A stretch of DNA of 64,000 nucleotides, taken from NCBI GenBank assembly GCA_963971425.1, contig OZ020521.1:5287519-5351518 (forward strand), in the 5' to 3' direction. Shown here piece after piece: positions 10,628-22,339 of the stretch. Made by a program: the position numbers and the translations under genes. Under the pieces are notes generated by a model, which was given only the letters and a program-made list of their open reading frames with translations, was not told the DNA's origin and did no database searches. This DNA comes from Bryoerythrophyllum caledonicum. Lineage: Eukaryota; Streptophyta; Bryopsida; Pottiales; Pottiaceae. Numbering within the stretch: position 1 is the first letter of the stretch; every line of letters begins with the position of its first letter.

Positions 10628-11417
10628 TTGACCCTTCACTGCCCAGGAAGCCCAAAATGGGCCTCCGGAGGTGCTAAAATTTAATTTGCATGAAATCCAT
10701 GAGGAATTAGGCTTTGAGATACAAGTTTCAGATTTGCGCACTCATTACATGAACACTCTCCAACAATTAGATCATGATTTGTAGTTATAGAACTTATGGA
10801 AAAGCTAGGAATACAACACAAAATACTTCAAATACACTAAAATACAGTGAATTCCATGCCGTATACTATGTTGTATTTCACACACATGCACATTGATTTT
10901 GGTCTTAAATTTTGATTGAACTTTGACTTTAAGACATTCTTCATTGTTTTGTGATTGTTGATCCCTCTCTTCACATATAAAACATATGTTTTGATCCGTG
11001 TAAGTTTGGAACATTTTTGTATACAATCAAGTAGACAAAAGCAAAAAAAACATCAATAATTGTGTATAAAGATTTTCTTCACATATGATATGTCAATGCA
11101 AAGCTATCAACCTAGTGCACACGTGAAGTGATTTTAACCCAAAGTACTAAAATTCTTGCAGGAATCTATTGATGGTTAAAGTAGTACACCCTCCAAAATC
11201 CACAGTTTTCACTACCAATATTAGGTAACTATAATCTATTCCATTAACCGTTGGATGTTGTGCAAATTCTCCTCAAAGTAGAGGTCATGGTTTGGGTTCA
11301 ATTATGTAAGGTTAGATACTAAAATAAGGCATTATATTTCCATCAAATCTAGCATAAAGAAAAAATCAGCAGAAATCTTGGTTTTCCGAGAAACATAGCT
11401 GGGCTGTAAAGGGTTAA
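10628..11417 (+). mobile_element. 790-bp TTAA-bounded element (piggyBac-like), copy 1
   Basis: The left end TTGA|CCCTTCACTGCCCAG and the right end CTGGGCTGTAAAGGG|TTAA are inverted copies (CCCTTYACWGCCCAG). This resembles the usual piggyBac CCCTTTGCCTGCC end with its TTAA target. The inside, from GAATTAGGCTTTGAGAT to AAATCTTGGTTTTCC, matches 32,948-33,749 in the same orientation. No transposase is visible, so it is non-autonomous. Confidence 0.68.
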
Positions 11418-11579
11418 GGTATTGTGGTTGCACTGCATGGGTTGCATTCTTGTGGGAAATCAAATATAGAGTCTGAAAATGCATGAGAGTGGACGTGAAC
11501 CTTGAGGGTTACATAACATTCTAGAACTAGTGTTAGACTAGCCGACAATTTAAGAACCTTTGAGGACTATGTCTTCTTA

Positions 11580-12117
11580 GGGCGGCTTCACACTATGCCC
11601 AAGTCGAGAGGCCGACTGTCAAAATGAGTGGCCAAACTATGGCGAGAGGCCAAACTTTTTTGCCAAAAAAATACATTAAATAATATAGATTGAAGGTTTG
11701 GCCAGTCGTGGTGTGAAGCCCCAAAGGCCAAGTCCAAAATCCAGACCCCATATCATTACGCCAAAATAAATCAGCCAATAAGAATTAGCCAAAAAAATCA
11801 GCCAAAAAAAATCAGCCCAAAAATTCGGTCTCTTTCATCTAACGGTCTAGATCTTGTCACTTTTTGATTATTTTAATTAAAAAAATTGACGGACTCTCGA
11901 TTGTAGTTTGGTTCGAGCAAAATGGGCGACCCAAGTTTTGCTCAAGAGGCCGTCGCTTTGGCGCCAAAACAACCCAAAAGTGTTGCCATGTAGGACGACG
12001 GCCTTTGGAGTTTGGGCACAAGTGTGAAGGCCCAAAGTCCGGACTTTGGCCATTCTAGCAATCTCATTGGTGGAAATCGACGGCCTCTCAACTTGGCCAC
12101 CAAGTTTGAAGCGGCCC
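11580..12117 (-). mobile_element. Harbinger-like MITE, GGGCCGCTTCACAC family, copy 2 (inverted)
   Basis: It is flanked by TTA on both sides. It begins GGGCGGCTTCACACTATGCC and ends TTTGAAGCGGCCC. The interior is the reverse complement of 7,597-8,198 (TTGGACTTGGCCTTT, CAACACTTTTGGGTTG). The two copies lie 3.4 kb apart in opposite orientation. Confidence 0.8.
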
Positions 12118-12120
12118 TTA

Positions 12121-13547
12121 GTGAACTTCACTAAGAAAAATTACTTTACAAAGTACTCAAGAATAGTGGATATTTTTCAATACTTTTTTGAAGCAAAATT
12201 TTCAAAGGAGGATCCACGTCGAAGTATTAGTTGCGTAGCTTTTTGGCTTTCCATGTTGAAGTAGTAGTTGCATAGATTAGTTTGTATATTGCTAATCTAC
12301 TTTTTGTTGGAATGTGTTCATCCATTGTTGCATTCTCATTGGGTGGATGAGTTCATCCACCTAGGATTGTATATGTAGTGGAGAAACCTTCCTTGCCTTG
12401 ATATTCTTGTCAATTCAAGCTTTGTGAGTTATGTGGAGAGTTAGTGCTTGTTATCTCTTGCTTTAAGTGGCAATTAAGTGGCTTGCTTCTTCTTGCTTGA
12501 CTTTGGTGTGATTACTAGTTTTCAACACTTAACAAGAATATACCTTGTATTCCCATTATTTTCTTTTCATTTTTGCATTTTAAAAGTATTTTGAAGAGTG
12601 GAGAAAAACTAGAGGAGTTTGTGAAACCAATTTGAAGTTTGTGCAAAATCTTTGTAAGAAAAAAAGTGTCTAAAGTTTTAGGTTCTAATTTCAAAAAGAT
12701 TTTAAAGTCCCAAGAGTCTCTCGCGGCAGGTTTTGGTGCTGCACAAACCGCTAATCAGCAACCAGCGGACCTTTGCCAGTGACTGGGTGGTGGGCGGTTA
12801 ATGACTAGCGGATGAAGATTTTCAACGGAAGACACGGCAACAAGCGGTCACTAAGAGGAGATCCACGATCACGACGATAGGCATCCCACAGATGTTCAAT
12901 GGCAAACCACGGCGGACGACTAGGAATTGGCAGTATAAACATCACTTTTCAAATGGGACCTACAACCATCGTTTGCAACGTCGATCGTCACGTGACACGA
13001 GGTCGAGGCCATGGATCCGCGGCCAATATCCGAAGGAGGGCGGGCGGCTTGGGGTTTTTAAATGAATTAGGTACCCTTTTCCATAAGACCAAACCATTCA
13101 AGAGCTCTATGTAGCAACTAATTACTGAACTATTGTGGCTTTGTAACTTCAAGAATTGACATTTTTTGAAGTTATTGAGGTGGATCCCTACATTATCAAG
13201 GTGTACGCATGTTATGAAAGTGGATAATTCTAGTTTTGGATCATTTCAAAAACCTCATTTTCTCATTTAAGAAAATTGTCCCAAAACTTTGAGATTCATT
13301 TGTGGGAATTTTAGCGTGGATTTGAGCAAAGTTTGTGCCCATTTTATATAAGATAGAGGCACCCAATTCCGATTAGTAGAGTATGCATGGCACGGTTCAT
13401 GAAAATGGTAAATGCATGAAATGGTGCATGAAGCAATCCAAAACCAATAACTCAAAATTTGAAATCCCCAGTCATTACCGACACTGGGAAATGAAGTGGG
13501 TGTAGAAAAGTGTTTATCCTCAAGAGGGGGGAGTAGTTCTATGACAC
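12121..13547. other. No gene recognised; mixed composition with a GC-richer patch
   Basis: 12,121-12,700 is AT-rich with a small hairpin (GATTAG...CTAATC near 12,275). 12,720-13,070 is clearly GC-richer and has a 71-codon open stretch (12,899-13,114) without recognisable motif. The rest to 13,547 is AT-rich. I see no repeat partner in the window. Confidence 0.45.
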
Positions 13548-13549
13548 TA

Positions 13550-13823
13550 CACTAAACATCGCATTAAGTGTAGTCACACAAATAGTGTAATTACCCTACT
13601 ATAGTATTTGCGAACAAGTTCACAATTAGTGTTAGTTGCAGCAAGCTTTTTCATACACTAATTGTGTACAAGTAAAAAAAAAACACCCATTCTTACTCTC
13701 ATTCACATATAGTGTAATGTTTCACATTTGGTGTAATGTTGTGTCATTACACTAATTGTAATTCTTACATTTAGTGTAAGGGTTCGTATTTAGTGTAGAC
13801 GACACTAAATGCGATGTTTAGTG
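13550..13823. mobile_element. MITE, TA-bounded CACTAAA family, 274-bp type
   Basis: It starts TA|CACTAAACATCGCATTAAG and ends GCGATGTTTAGTG|TA. Inside are repeated subterminal words (AGTGTAGTCACACAAATAGTGTAATT, in parts). It matches 26,033-26,331 along its whole length. Confidence 0.8.
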
Positions 13824-13825
13824 TA

Positions 13826-14502
13826 GCCTATGTCCCGTGGCCATATGCTTAGTGAAGAGAATGAACAAACATTATATTCACGCCGCTCTCTTTCGGAGAC
13901 GAGAGTTCTTCTTCTGCAATTTTGGGTTGCTCCACCTCAATTGAGCACTCATTGGTGGCCTTGCCTTGAAAGTCAAACAAGGCTTGGGTACCCTCCATGA
14001 GTTAGTTATCCTTGGCATGTCTTCTCTCTTTTTACTCACTCTCACTTGTTGGCATTGGGTGAAGGAGGGCACCAAATCTCACCAACTTTACAGTTTGATT
14101 ATGGGCTCCCATGGTTTTTGGGCTTTTGAATTCTATATCAGTTTCAAATCTTCGTGATTACATTTGAAAAAATATTTGTTGAGTTTCATTACTAATTCCA
14201 CATGTTTCTACATAAATGTTTTTGACATACAATGTCATTTGAGTCTTAAACTGGCTTAAGTCATTGGAATTGGGTCCCTCTTCCATAGAATGTTTTAGGG
14301 AAACCACTAGAATTATTGTATTGGCATTGGAGTTGATATTGAGCATTGAATGATGATTTTAATGGGCTGAAAGGTGTTTTTAAATACTACTTTCCAAAGA
14401 TTTCCACAACTTTAGATTTTTAAACTTGGGATGCCACTCTTGGATGTCTTTGTTTTGTTGTAGGTTTGCAAATTTCAGTGACCATCCAGTGTAGGCAGAT
14501 GC
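13826..14502. other. No feature recognised
   Basis: Unique-looking sequence with short open stretches on both strands (13,966-14,157 and 14,158-14,346). None has recognisable motifs. Confidence 0.4.
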
Positions 14503-14899
14503 TACACTAAAGATGGCATTTAGTGTAGTGGACACTAAATGCAAACCCATACACTAATTGTCAACTTTACAATTAGTGTAGTGACAAAACTATACACTAA
14601 ATGTCAACTACTACACTAAATGTCAATTCTAGTAAATAGTGGAACTTAGGTTTTTTTACATGTGGACATTTAGTGAATGAAACTTAGAAAATGATTACGT
14701 GCACATTTCGAGCATCAAAGTAAAGAAGGTTACCAGTGCATTGAAAAAAAAAACAAATTTGCAAAAGAAAGATTGGAAAAAATATAACATGGATATGGAA
14801 CAAAAAAGAAATCCCAAAAGTAGAAAAAAATAGAATGTGCATATGGAAAGAAATGAATTTGCAAATATAAGATTGGAAAAATAAGAAATTGGAATTCAA

Positions 14900-15830
14900 A
14901 GGAAAGTGAGAGAAGAAAGATATATTGGAAAATTAAAAAAACATAGATATAAAATAAATAAATACTAAATAAATATTAAATAAACAATCATGCAATAATT
15001 GTTCATTAAGTAAACGTTAATATTTTATAAATGTTCATCAAGTATAATATCTATTTAATATTTAATATTTTATGTTTGTTAAATTTATATTAAATACTAA
15101 CTGAATATCATTTGATTATTAATCACATATTAAGTGAATGTGAATCAAATATTAATTAAATATTCAGTACATATTCATGAAATACGAAGTAAATATTAAT
15201 TACATATTTATTAAATATTCAAAAATATTCATAAAGAGTCATGAAACATTCATTAAATGTTTATTAAATATTCATTGTATACTCATTGAATATTCATAAA
15301 TTATAATTTACATATTTAAATATTATTTACATAGTAATTAAGTATTAAATAAGCATATATTACTTATTATTTAAGTATCAAATATTCATTATTTATATAT
15401 AATGAATAATAATTTGTTATTATTTTAATGTTATTTTAATATTATTTAAGTATCAAATATTCATTATTTATAGACGATGAATATTATTTTGTTATTATTT
15501 TAATAATATTTTAATATTGTTTTAACATTGTTTTCATATTGTTTTACTATTATTTTAATATTATTTTAATATTATTTTAATTTTTTAATATTATTTTTAT
15601 TGTATTTTAATATTATTTTAATATTAATATTAATTAAATATTCATTGATAATATTCATTGTAATCTTCAAATATTCATTAAATATTCATATAAAAATTAT
15701 TTAAATATTTAGTAAATAGGAATTTAATGTTCATTAGATATTTAGTAAACATTCATCAAATACAAATATATAAACTAAGCATTCATGAAATATAGATAAA
15801 TTATTTAATTTACGTTAAATAGTGTTCTAA
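14900..15830. repeat. AT-rich tract of degenerate short repeats
   Basis: This is almost pure A/T. It is made of irregular words such as ATTCATTAAATATT, TTATTTTAATATT and TTTAATATTGTTTTAA. It has no coding potential. It lies inside the split CACTAAA element. Confidence 0.85.
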
Positions 15831-15944
15831 GGTAGGTGGATGATTGGGGGTTATTATAAATGACAATGGCGGCTAACATTAATTGCCAACTTGTTCACGA
15901 ATAGTGTATTAGGGTAGTTTCACTATTCGTAACATTACACTAAG

Positions 15945-18418
15945 GCCCGCTTTACTCTATGGTAGAGAATTCCACCGGCCAAGAATTCAAGGGAAATGAA
16001 GCAATATGATTGGAGAACAATTTGTTCTTCACCGGATTGAGTTTACACGTGGCCCAAGACTTGACCGGTGAAGAACTTCAAGCATGGATGAAAAAATGAC
16101 ATGGATGCCTATGTGGCAACACCTTTTTGAAGAATTCCTCTCCTCTCGATTAGTTTCTTGTCCGACCTCAACCCCCCAACAAGAAACCAAACCACTAGAG
16201 AAGAACATACTTAAAATATTCTTTCCCTTTGCAAATTCGCTTAACTTTATTGTAATTCAAGTTCTTGCTTCTTCTTCCATGAGTGTCTATTTTCAAAAAA
16301 CATTATTGGGTAAGTTGCGCATTTTTGTCTAGTTTATGTGGTATAAATTTCAAGTTAGTTCAATTAGTGTTGAGTGAGTTACGTGCATTTTAGTGGAAGG
16401 GGGTTCTGCCAAGAAAATCGGGGTCAGTTTTGAACACTACTACTTCGGCGTGTTGTAACTTCTTGGTGGAAGATCTTTTTCCAACACGTGTTTGTTTTAG
16501 AGATGAGCATTTTTGTCTAGATTACGTGATACAAATTTCAAGTCGGTTTGATTAGTATTGAGTGTGTTACGTGCATTTTACTGAAAGGAGGTTCTGCCAA
16601 ATAATTTAGGGTCAGTTTTGAACATTGCTACTTTGGCGTGTTGTAACTTCTTAGTGGAAGATCCTTTTCCAACATTTGTTTCTTATAAAGATACACGTTT
16701 GTGTCTTATTTGTGTGGTACAAATTTCAAGTCAATTCGATTAGTATTGAGTGTATTACGTGCATTTTAGTAGAAGGGGGTTCTGCATATTTGCAAATTTT
16801 TATTGCTATTGATTTCAATTGTTCTTTAATTGTAAATGACATGATTGTGGGGCTTGTGTTTCAGGTAAGAGTTTACTACTTGTTACTCTTTCTTAGATTT
16901 TCAAAGTTGATTGTAGCCCAAACACTCTATGCTAGATTATGTTTTCTATACAAAAAGTAAAGTTAACCCGGTGTAATAAATGGCTGTCAAAATTACATTG
17001 TATGTTGAATTCATGTGAACTTTTTACCACATAAACTAGACAAGTAGGACCAATTTTTCCAACAAGTTTTACTACATTTTTACACTTGATGTGAAATGTA
17101 TAGATTTTGAAAGGTGATATGGGCCAAAAACGCATGGGGGATCATATATCATTACGTAGATGGGAGATATCCATCCTTTGTTCAAAGAAATCAAAAGCCA
17201 ATTTGGAAAATGATTTTTCATCTACAAAGAGTTGGTGCATTGAAGAAATTAAAAGGAAAAGACAAAATGACATTGGCAAAAAGGCAGATGGATTCTTTTT
17301 TAAAATTATACACATGGTACATGTTTTATTTAGAATAGTTGCTTTTGAGTTTTACCTTATATTTGGATATCAATCGTTGTCAAGGCATATCTTATCTTTA
17401 TTTTTATTTTTATATTGAAATCTTTTGAGATTTCTTTTTCACACTCTTCCAATGTGCAAAAATCATTTTATTTCAATTAGTTGGTTCAATTATTGTCCAC
17501 ATAAAAAAACAATCCTAAGGTTTCATACTAATTTATTTTTTCAAATTGTGTGTTATTTTTCATATTTCATTTTTATAATTATTGTATTGAAAATATTGTA
17601 TACCAACTTCATATCGTCTTTTTAGAATATGATCTCAAGAAGGATTGAATTTTGAAACAATATTGATTTTATGTCAATATTGATATGGAATGCAATTATG
17701 ACCCATATGGAATCTATATGACCATGAGAAACATATATCTCTAATATATGAATCTACATATGAACAAAAGTGCCTTCTATTTTCCTGATGTAATTTTGGT
17801 AAACAAATTTTGAACAACTGAATTTTTTTCTTTTTTTGTAGTATAGAAATTATAAAGTACAACCCAAAGTAAGCACATAGATGTGTTGTTGCTTAAACTC
17901 ATGTTAGCATCAACAAGCCTTATGTGGTAATTGAAGAAAAGGCGAGCAAATAATTAAAAGGTTTGAAAGAGGTCAATTATAACATGGTTGTGCGTGCTAA
18001 CATCATGTATATTGTATTCATGTGAAAAAAATTCCACACAAACTAGACAAGTAGGGGCTTTTTTCCCAACAACTATTACTACATTTGGACATTTGATGCA
18101 AAAGATATAAATTTTTGTAGTTCAACGGAGCCCATAATGTACATAATATGTCCATGGGGACCATTAGAAATTGTGGTTTCCATTGGCTAGCATAAACTTT
18201 CTTGGTGGTGAAGTTCACCGGTGGTCTTCACCTTATGAAGTTGGCCGGTGGACTTCACCGTTGGGTGTTTACACTACTAACCGGTCAAGACTTCTCCATG
18301 CATTACTTTATTCTTTTTTTGTCTTGTCCAACATCCACCGCTCGCCTCAAATAACCATGTCTTGGCCGAAACTTCTTGACCGGCCGTTGGAGTTCTCCAC
18401 CTTAGTGTAAAACCCCCC
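15945..18418 (+). mobile_element. Harbinger-like element, 2.5 kb, GGCCCGCTTTAC family
   Basis: TAA lies at both sides (15,942-15,944 and 18,419-18,421). The left end GGCCCGCTTTACTCTATGG and the rc right end GGGGGGTTTTACACTAAGG continue with GAGAATTCCACCGGCC and GAGAACTCCAACGGCC. The subterminal zones carry several ACCGGTGAAGAACTTC-like words on both sides, possible transposase sites. The inside has a 188-bp tandem repeat and a direct repeat of ACTAGACAAGTAGG (17,035 and 18,045). No transposase is recognised. Confidence 0.75.
16316..16797 (+). repeat. Tandem repeat, about 188-bp unit, 2.5 copies
   Basis: Successive units share CATTTTTGTCTAG, ATACAAATTTCAAGT, TTACGTGCATTTTA, GGGGGTTCTGCC and CGTGTTGTAACTTCTT. 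They start near 16,316, 16,505 and 16,690. The array lies inside the 2.5-kb Harbinger-like element. Confidence 0.8.
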
Positions 18419-18436
18419 TAAATGCCATCTTTAGTG

Positions 18437-18861
18437 CAGTGGCTTTGGTTCAGTAATTTGATTTTTGCAATTTGTTCTGTGGAAAAGAGAGCCCAATTTT
18501 TGTCTTGTCTTTGGCCTTCTATTAACCAATTTTCATTTTCTCTTTGGCCTTCTCGTATCGTGGGCATCGTTACCAAAGGTTTTTGATGTTGGTCCAACTC
18601 ATATTATACGTAGATTATATGTTATAGGGATACCATAGGGGGAAGTTTGGTTGATGTTCAGTAGGACCTTTCTGTGGGGTGGTTGTTGGACTTGTGATAG
18701 CTGGAAGTAATGACCATTGTCCCACATAGATTGATGGTGGTTGTAGGTGCAAGTTGCCATTAGGCATTACATAGATGCAAGTTCCCGGTAGTCACGGTAA
18801 TGGTGAACATAATATCATTCTCCTTCACCAAACTACTTGGAGAGTGACCATACTACAATAG
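18437..18861. other. No feature recognised
   Basis: Spacer between the split CACTAAA element and the next inverted repeat. No coding signal or repeat partner is seen. Confidence 0.4.
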
Positions 18862-19211
18862 GTGAACCTCTAGTTCAACACCTCCATGCCGTATAATTAA
18901 TTGAAGAAAAGGCCATTCGGCATCCAAAATCAAAATAAAACAATTTTCGGCAAGAATCACATATCACTGTATTTAGCACATTTGACGACTGTGGGACTTG
19001 AATTGAAGACCTTGGGATTCTAAATCAAAGCCTCTATGCATGCACAACCTTGAATGAAGGCTTTTTAAAGCCCCACTCTCTTTTGATGTCTACCAATGTG
19101 ACAAAATCTGTAAATATATAGTTTCTCTAGTTTTGGCAAATTCATTAAATATTTTTCCACTTAATTTGGCAAGCATTTTTCTAATTAATAAACGCCGAAC
19201 TAGAGGTTCAC
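18862..19211. repeat. 350-bp segment bounded by GTGAACCTCTAGTTC inverted repeats
   Basis: GTGAACCTCTAGTTC at 18,862 is perfectly inverted as GAACTAGAGGTTCAC at 19,197-19,211. The segment contains the tRNA-like sequence at 18,985-19,045. No clear target duplication is visible, so it could be a MITE with short ends or a chance pair. Confidence 0.42.
18985..19045 (-). repeat. tRNA-like SINE head (tRNA-Lys-like)
   Basis: On the minus strand the order is ATAGAGGC, ATTTAGAATCCCAAGGTC and AATTCAAGTCCCAC. This parallels GTAGAGC, CTTAATCCCAAGGTC and GGTTCGAGCCCCAC of a plant tRNA-Lys. The T-arm (B-box) is recognisable but diverged, so it is not a working tRNA gene. A SINE head or tRNA pseudogene is likely. 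Confidence 0.5.
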
Positions 19212-19229
19212 GTACGGTATAGGATTTAG

Positions 19230-19860
19230 GCTAGGGTTGGATATTGATGAGGCTTTTGAGCTTATTTTGGTGTTAGACACCAACCTTAGGCTTTGGGTTT
19301 GGAGTGTGGGCACATTTGACGAAATGGAGGACAATTTGCGGAGTATGGTGTGGGATCGCTTCTTTGGAGGGGCTAGCGGCATCTTTCTTCCCAAATGAAA
19401 GCTCAAATACCATACATGGATGAAGAGAAGCGCCAACGGTCTCCTACTTTCAATGAGTGGTATGCCTTTGAGCCGCAACTGCAACATTTGATGTTTGAGG
19501 CACCCCATTTTCATGGGGATCAGAGGATTATGCATTAGATTGTTGGATTTTGCCACACCATGTATTATTCTTGAATACAATGGTTAGGCTACATTGGCTT
19601 AGTCATTTGTTGAGGTTAAGAGATTTTATCTTGCCCTTTGTCATTACGGTGCTAGGGACATGATATCGTGAATTACAATTGCTTTGAAGGTCAAAAAGAT
19701 AGCCACGACCACAAGTAGTTTGGCCGAAGCTCAATCAAAGAAGGTTCTGCATTGTTGGGCATGTAGTGAGGCATGCCATACGAAAAGTGACTCAAATTGC
19801 TCCAAGATGAGGGGGCGGTGCATGTAAGTTTCAGCTAAAGGCATAGGTGGTGAATGATAG
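19230..19860 (+). pseudogene. Gag-like fossil with a zinc-knuckle-like motif
   Basis: Short + strand stretches look protein-coding (around 19,395-19,535). Near 19,745-19,790 a Cys/His cluster of the form C-x2-C-x4-H-x6-C resembles the zinc knuckle of retrotransposon gag proteins. Element type, ends and age cannot be fixed. It is old and broken, with several interruptions. Confidence 0.3.
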
Positions 19861-20029
19861 AGAGAAGGCCGGCAAGAAGAAAATGATGACAATTGTTTTG
19901 TTAGAGTGTAAACTTCATGTAAGTTTTTAAAGTTTTAGTTATATTTTGTTGTCCTAAAAAAATTCTAATAGTTGTTTTGAGTTTTCTTTTGACAACCTTG
20001 CTGCTAAATTTTGGTTAATGGTGTCATAA

Positions 20030-20760
20030 CACCAACATTATGTCCCATCAACTTTCAATGAAAATGCCAAATTTCCATGAATCATTTCATCAAATTCTTG
20101 AAACATCAACTTTGAACCAATTTTTTCATAACATTAACTTCAAAAGGAAATGTCATAAACTATTGAATCAACTTTATGTTTGATCAACTTCTTGTCACAC
20201 TCCACAAGCTATTGAATCAACTTTATGTAACATCAATTTTCTATCACCCTCCATTCAACTTTATGTAACATCAACTTTCTGTCACCCTCCACAAATGCTC
20301 AAAGTGCCAGAGACTATCGCATCAACTTTTTGTAACATGAATGGCATCAACTTTCTGTCACATTATCTTCAAACGCTCAGATTGCCAAAGACTACTACAT
20401 CAACTTTCTATCACATCAATCTTCTAGCACTTAGAATGTCAAAGACTACTAGTACATCAACTTTTTGTACCCTGAGTTGCATCAACTTTCTCTAACATCA
20501 ATTGCATCAACTTTCTGGAACATCAGTTGCATCAACTTTCTATAACATCAATTGCATCAACTTTCTATAACATCAATTGCATCAACTTTATGTAATATCA
20601 ATTGCATCAACTATTTGTCACAAATTGTATTATCCAAAGCTCAAATTGCCAAAGACCTATATATCAACTTCTTGTAACATCAATGCCATAAATTCCCATG
20701 ACATTATCCCTTAGATATTTGCCATTTCTTAATATAAATTTGGAAGCAAGTACGTCAAAC
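20030..20760 (+). repeat. Degenerate minisatellite, 25-bp core
   Basis: Units built on GCATCAACTTTCTATAACATCAATT run with a regular 25-bp period at about 20,470-20,630 (about six units). The flanks on both sides (from about 20,030) have the same words (ATCAACTTT, TAACATCAA) at irregular spacing. The array appears to be expanding from a core into decayed edges. Confidence 0.85.
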
Positions 20761-22337
20761 AAATTATTTTACATTGATACTTAGAACTTCTTAGAATTCT
20801 AGACGATATTACATAAGGTTTTGTTCCATTTACAAAGACTACAACATTGATTTTTGTTTTAATTTAATTTAAAATTTAAAATAAATCTTAGATTGTGACA
20901 TTATGTTACGCCAACTTTCTATCAAGTCACATCTAAAGTAGTTATGAGACTACTACAAACTTTGATGGAATATTGCATACTGATGCCATGTTATTTTTTA
21001 TACATTTATTTTTAATAATTGTCAAATTACAATGCTATAACATATAAGGAAAAAATTGAGAATTTTCCTATGTCAAAATATTATTGCTTTCAAATTGTCA
21101 TGAGCCTAAGTGGAAATGAAATATGAGAGTTTTAATTGTATAATTCCAAAGTAGACTTGTTATAAATGTCATGAATGAAATTTTTAGTCTTTAATCTTTG
21201 CATATAAGAAGATACCAATGATGTAATGAAGATGTGTCTATCTTTATTAAAAAGCTTAAATTTTACTTTGATTCACAATTTTTGATTTGATTTTATATTT
21301 GAATTCAATTATTATTAAAACAATTAAATGTTACTTTGATTTTATTAAAACGACATAATTTTATTCTAACAAATTTATTCATCTTTTTAAAGATGACTGT
21401 CCATAGAAGGGTTCTTCAAGATTTTGGACAAACTCTTAGGACATCATTTATGAGTGTAAATTCTAAAACTATTCAAGAGATTTGAAAATGCATTAACTTT
21501 GTTTGTATATAGATTTTTTAATATTATATAGTGTTTATAATTAATATGGTGTTCTAACTAGATTCCACAATTGATTGATACTTTGCTAGCAATGCTAGAT
21601 TCTTTTGCAACTTTTTATAGGTAACTAACAAAATCTAATTGAAGGTTGATAAAAAACTTATGTCTCTAGTGAAAGTTTGTATTTTAAAGCAAATCAAAGG
21701 TTTTCACATGTTGTTGGGTAAGGTAAGAAAAAAACCTTTTCATATAAAAACTAAAGATTATATTTCTCAATATTTTAAAATTTTAAATGATGCATAGATC
21801 ATCAATTTTATCCTCTGAATGTACATTCTATAAACAATTCAATTCATAAAAATAAAAATATGTATTGACAATTTCAATCCTTTGTCCATTCCACAATTTA
21901 AAAATAATGCTAAATTGCTCTCATTCCTCTAAAAGTTGGCGTACAAAGAACAAAGATTAGTTTTTATAATATTGTGATACATATTGAGTAGTATCAAAAT
22001 TGAATACTTTGTGAAGCAAGTCTAATAAATTTTGCAAAGAAGAAAACCTCTTTCTCTTTACTTTAGAGACTATGATAGTCCCCCAACATTCTTTTTATAG
22101 TGCAACTCAAAGCCTTATCATCAAAAATTGAACTCATATTTTATTTTTTCTTGCTGGCTGTATGAATTTGATACTAGGTAGTTTGATGTAGTCTTAACAA
22201 AAAAAAATTGTTGAAAAATTTAAGAATTCAATAATGGAAAATTAGGCATTTCAACGAGTAGAAATTTGATAGGCTATCAAGAGTTTAGATTGATAGTCAT
22301 ATTGAGATTAGTTGAAGTAGTTGACACACTCCATAAG
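20761..22337. other. AT-rich sequence without recognised feature
   Basis: Long AT-rich stretch with no open frame above 60 codons and no clear inverted ends or partner repeats. It could be intergenic or very old repeat. Confidence 0.45.
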
Positions 22338-22339
22338 TA

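Larger units (their letters stand above)
14505..18436. mobile_element. TA-bounded CACTAAA element split by a later insertion
   Basis: The left end TA|CACTAAAGATGGCATTTAG at 14,505 pairs with ATGCCATCTTTAGTG|CA at 18,421-18,438. Between them lies a complete Harbinger-like element (15,945-18,418). Without it and one TAA copy the host element would be about 1.45 kb. Its inside has an unusual AT-rich tract (14,900-15,830). Near 15,880-15,935 it keeps family words (TAGTGTATTAGGGTAGTT). Confidence 0.7.

Noticed and set aside
12305-12533. TGTTGGAATG...ACTTAACA looked like a solo LTR with TG...CA ends
   Set aside because: No matching flanking duplication, no primer-binding site or polypurine tract beside it, and no second copy in the window.
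14900-15830. AT-rich tract considered as organelle DNA or a replication origin
   Set aside because: No organelle gene or conserved origin motif. It lies within a transposon and is simple degenerate repeat.
20470-20630. Regular 25-bp repeats considered as a CRISPR array
   Set aside because: Units are directly adjacent with no spacers, and the context is eukaryotic.
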